Assembly: GCA_902773285.1 (NCBI GenBank)
Contig: CACYDS010000087.1
Coordinates: 1-6,697, forward strand
Length of the DNA: 6,697 bases
From: an uncultured Pseudomonadota bacterium
Lineage (GTDB): Bacteria > Pseudomonadota > Alphaproteobacteria > RUG11792
Direction of reading: 5' to 3'
Part shown: one piece after another, positions 5,536-6,697 of the stretch
Layout: every line of letters starts with the position of its first letter
How positions within the stretch are numbered: position 1 is the first letter of the stretch
Program-made: the position numbers and the translations under genes
Notes under the pieces: generated by a model
Told to the model about the DNA's origin: nothing
Database searches by the model: none
The model's input: only the letters and a program-made list of their open reading frames with translations

Positions 5536-6636
5536 TCAATTCGACAATGCATTGAGTAGTTCATAATAAACTTTTTCGAGAACTTGCAATTCCTCAACGG
5601 AACACCACTCATTAACAATGTGAGCATTTGCAATAGGTGTTCCAATTTCAACCACATCCGTAATTCTGCGCAGAGACACAGCATCCGAATTGCCTCCATA
5701 AGTTCCGCGTTCTGGAACAACTCCAATAGCCTTTGTAATCGCAGATGAACAAAATGCAATAAAGTCATCACTTGCGCCAATAAATGGCTCACTGAAACGT
5801 TTGAATTCAACAGAAACATTTTGCGGTAACTTGCCACTAATAAACTCCTCCAGCGCATCAAATGACCAATTATCATTAAAGCGAATATTAAATTTTGCCG
5901 TTGCTATGCCCGGAACAACATTGCGAGTATCGTTATCAACGTCCACGGATGTCATCTCTATATCAGATGGAGAAAAATTGGCGCTTCCACCATCTAATGA
6001 TGCATTTGAAAACTCAGACAAAAACGTCACAAACTCGTGTAAATGATTTCCATATTGTTTGCCATTTACAACATGACATTGAGCCCCTCTGGAGGTAAAA
6101 TCTACATTTAAACTTCCGCGACATCCAATTTTAATGTACTCTCCGGCCTTTTTAGGAGAGCAACTTTCGCATAGAATACATCCAGTTATTTTTTCATTAT
6201 GGCTTAACAGCCAATCCACAACTCTGCTTGTCCCATCATATCCCATTATCTCTTCATCGCTCGTCAGCAAAACAGAAATTGAAAAATTCTGGCGATTCGT
6301 ATTCAAAAATTTTACAATCGCAGACAACGCGGACGACAGAGGTCCTTTCATATCGTTTGTCCCGCGCCCATAAAGTTTGCCGTCACGATTAGTTAAAATA
6401 AAAGGCTTTGTGTTCCACCCTTCCATTGGAGGCACCACATCTACATGCCCAGCAAAACAAATATTTTTTTCAAAATGACCGTATTTAGCATATAAATTGG
6501 AGACATTCCCGAATTTCAGCTGCCAGCACTTAAATCCCAACTTTTCTAGAAAGGTAGCGCAATAATTAATTGCGTCACTTCCTTCTGGAGTTACTGTCTC
6601 AAAAGACACCAAATCTTCTAATAATTTTAAATACAT
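5536..6636 (-). CDS. dapE: DapE, succinyl-diaminopimelate desuccinylase
   Basis: DapE hydrolyses N-succinyl-LL-diaminopimelate to LL-diaminopimelate and succinate in the lysine/peptidoglycan pathway; it is a cytoplasmic di-zinc M20-family peptidase homolog. From the ATG at 6634-6636 the product has 366 residues and opens MYLKLLEDLVSFETVTP as homologs do. Metal and catalytic positions, in that numbering: His64 and Asp66 in FAGHVDVVPP, Asp95 in LYGRGTNDMKG, Glu128-Glu129 in LTSDEE, Glu157 in LCES, and His339 in NAHIVNEW. GCRGSLN (171-177), NVVPG (239-243) and GGNSDA (314-319) also fit DapE rather than ArgE. The family's GHVAYPH in the dimerisation domain reads CHVVNGKQYGNH here, and EP after the metal glutamate reads ES. 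An in-frame GTG at 6673-6675 would add 13 residues, and the frame stays open to the window edge; family alignment favours the ATG. Confidence 0.92.
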   Translation of the reverse strand: MYLKLLEDLVSFETVTPEGSDAINYCATFLEKLGFKCWQLKFGNVSNLYAKYGHFEKNICFAGHVDVVPPMEGWNTKPFILTNRDGKLYGRGTNDMKGPLSSALSAIVKFLNTNRQNFSISVLLTSDEEIMGYDGTSRVVDWLLSHNEKITGCILCESCSPKKAGEYIKIGCRGSLNVDFTSRGAQCHVVNGKQYGNHLHEFVTFLSEFSNASLDGGSANFSPSDIEMTSVDVDNDTRNVVPGIATAKFNIRFNDNWSFDALEEFISGKLPQNVSVEFKRFSEPFIGASDDFIAFCSSAITKAIGVVPERGTYGGNSDAVSLRRITDVVEIGTPIANAHIVNEWCSVEELQVLEKVYYELLNALSN

Positions 6637-6697
6637 ACAAGAAAATCCATCACAATCTCTGAGCCATTCTATCACTAAAAATAATGCACATCTATGC

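Noticed and set aside
5466..5876. A 136-codon minus-strand frame overlapping dapE.
   Set aside because: It is the shadow of the dapE 3' part in another frame, has Leu/Met/Arg-biased composition without family features, and extends through the eno promoter.
1..6697. Search for a CRISPR array, insertion sequence, tRNA gene, toxin-antitoxin pair or unknown defence-like operon.
   Set aside because: I saw no regularly spaced repeats, no transposase, no cloverleaf and no unassigned gene of notable size. All large frames are explained by six known protein families and the 16S gene.

Overview
This 6.7 kb window looks like a chromosomal segment of an AT-rich alphaproteobacterium, possibly a host-associated lineage in the Rickettsiales/Holosporales neighbourhood. 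That placement is inferred from the 5' end of a 16S rRNA gene at the left edge, from the low GC content, and from the character of FtsW, MurD, DsbB and DapE. It is not a formal classification. Every gene except one is on the minus strand.

Right to left, in the main direction of transcription, the layout is as follows. dapE (lysine/meso-diaminopimelate synthesis) enters from the right edge. It is followed by eno (glycolysis), with a promoter of its own, and then by a Dps-type mini-ferritin gene, also with its own promoter (extended -10). A short convergent junction with a hairpin separates dps from the only plus-strand gene, dsbB (quinone-linked reoxidation of the periplasmic thiol oxidase). 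Divergent from dsbB is the pair murD-ftsW, overlapping by one base. Last, after a 455-base stretch with no gene, comes the start of a 16S rRNA gene. That stretch carries a good rRNA promoter, an A/T-tract (UP-like) element and a leader of about 200 nt.

Several genes share a theme. DapE supplies meso-diaminopimelate for the peptidoglycan stem peptide, MurD adds D-glutamate to the precursor, and FtsW polymerises glycan strands at the septum. A cell-wall pathway therefore appears to be retained. The usual dcw order (mraY-murD-ftsW-murG) is broken on both sides here: dsbB lies divergently upstream of murD, and an rRNA transcription unit lies directly downstream of ftsW.

I found no mobile element, CRISPR array, tRNA or obvious unknown system. 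All complete genes belong to well-known families and keep their key residues. The points worth a second look are modest: the split dcw cluster next to an rRNA promoter, unusual residues in MurD and DapE, and several start-site decisions.
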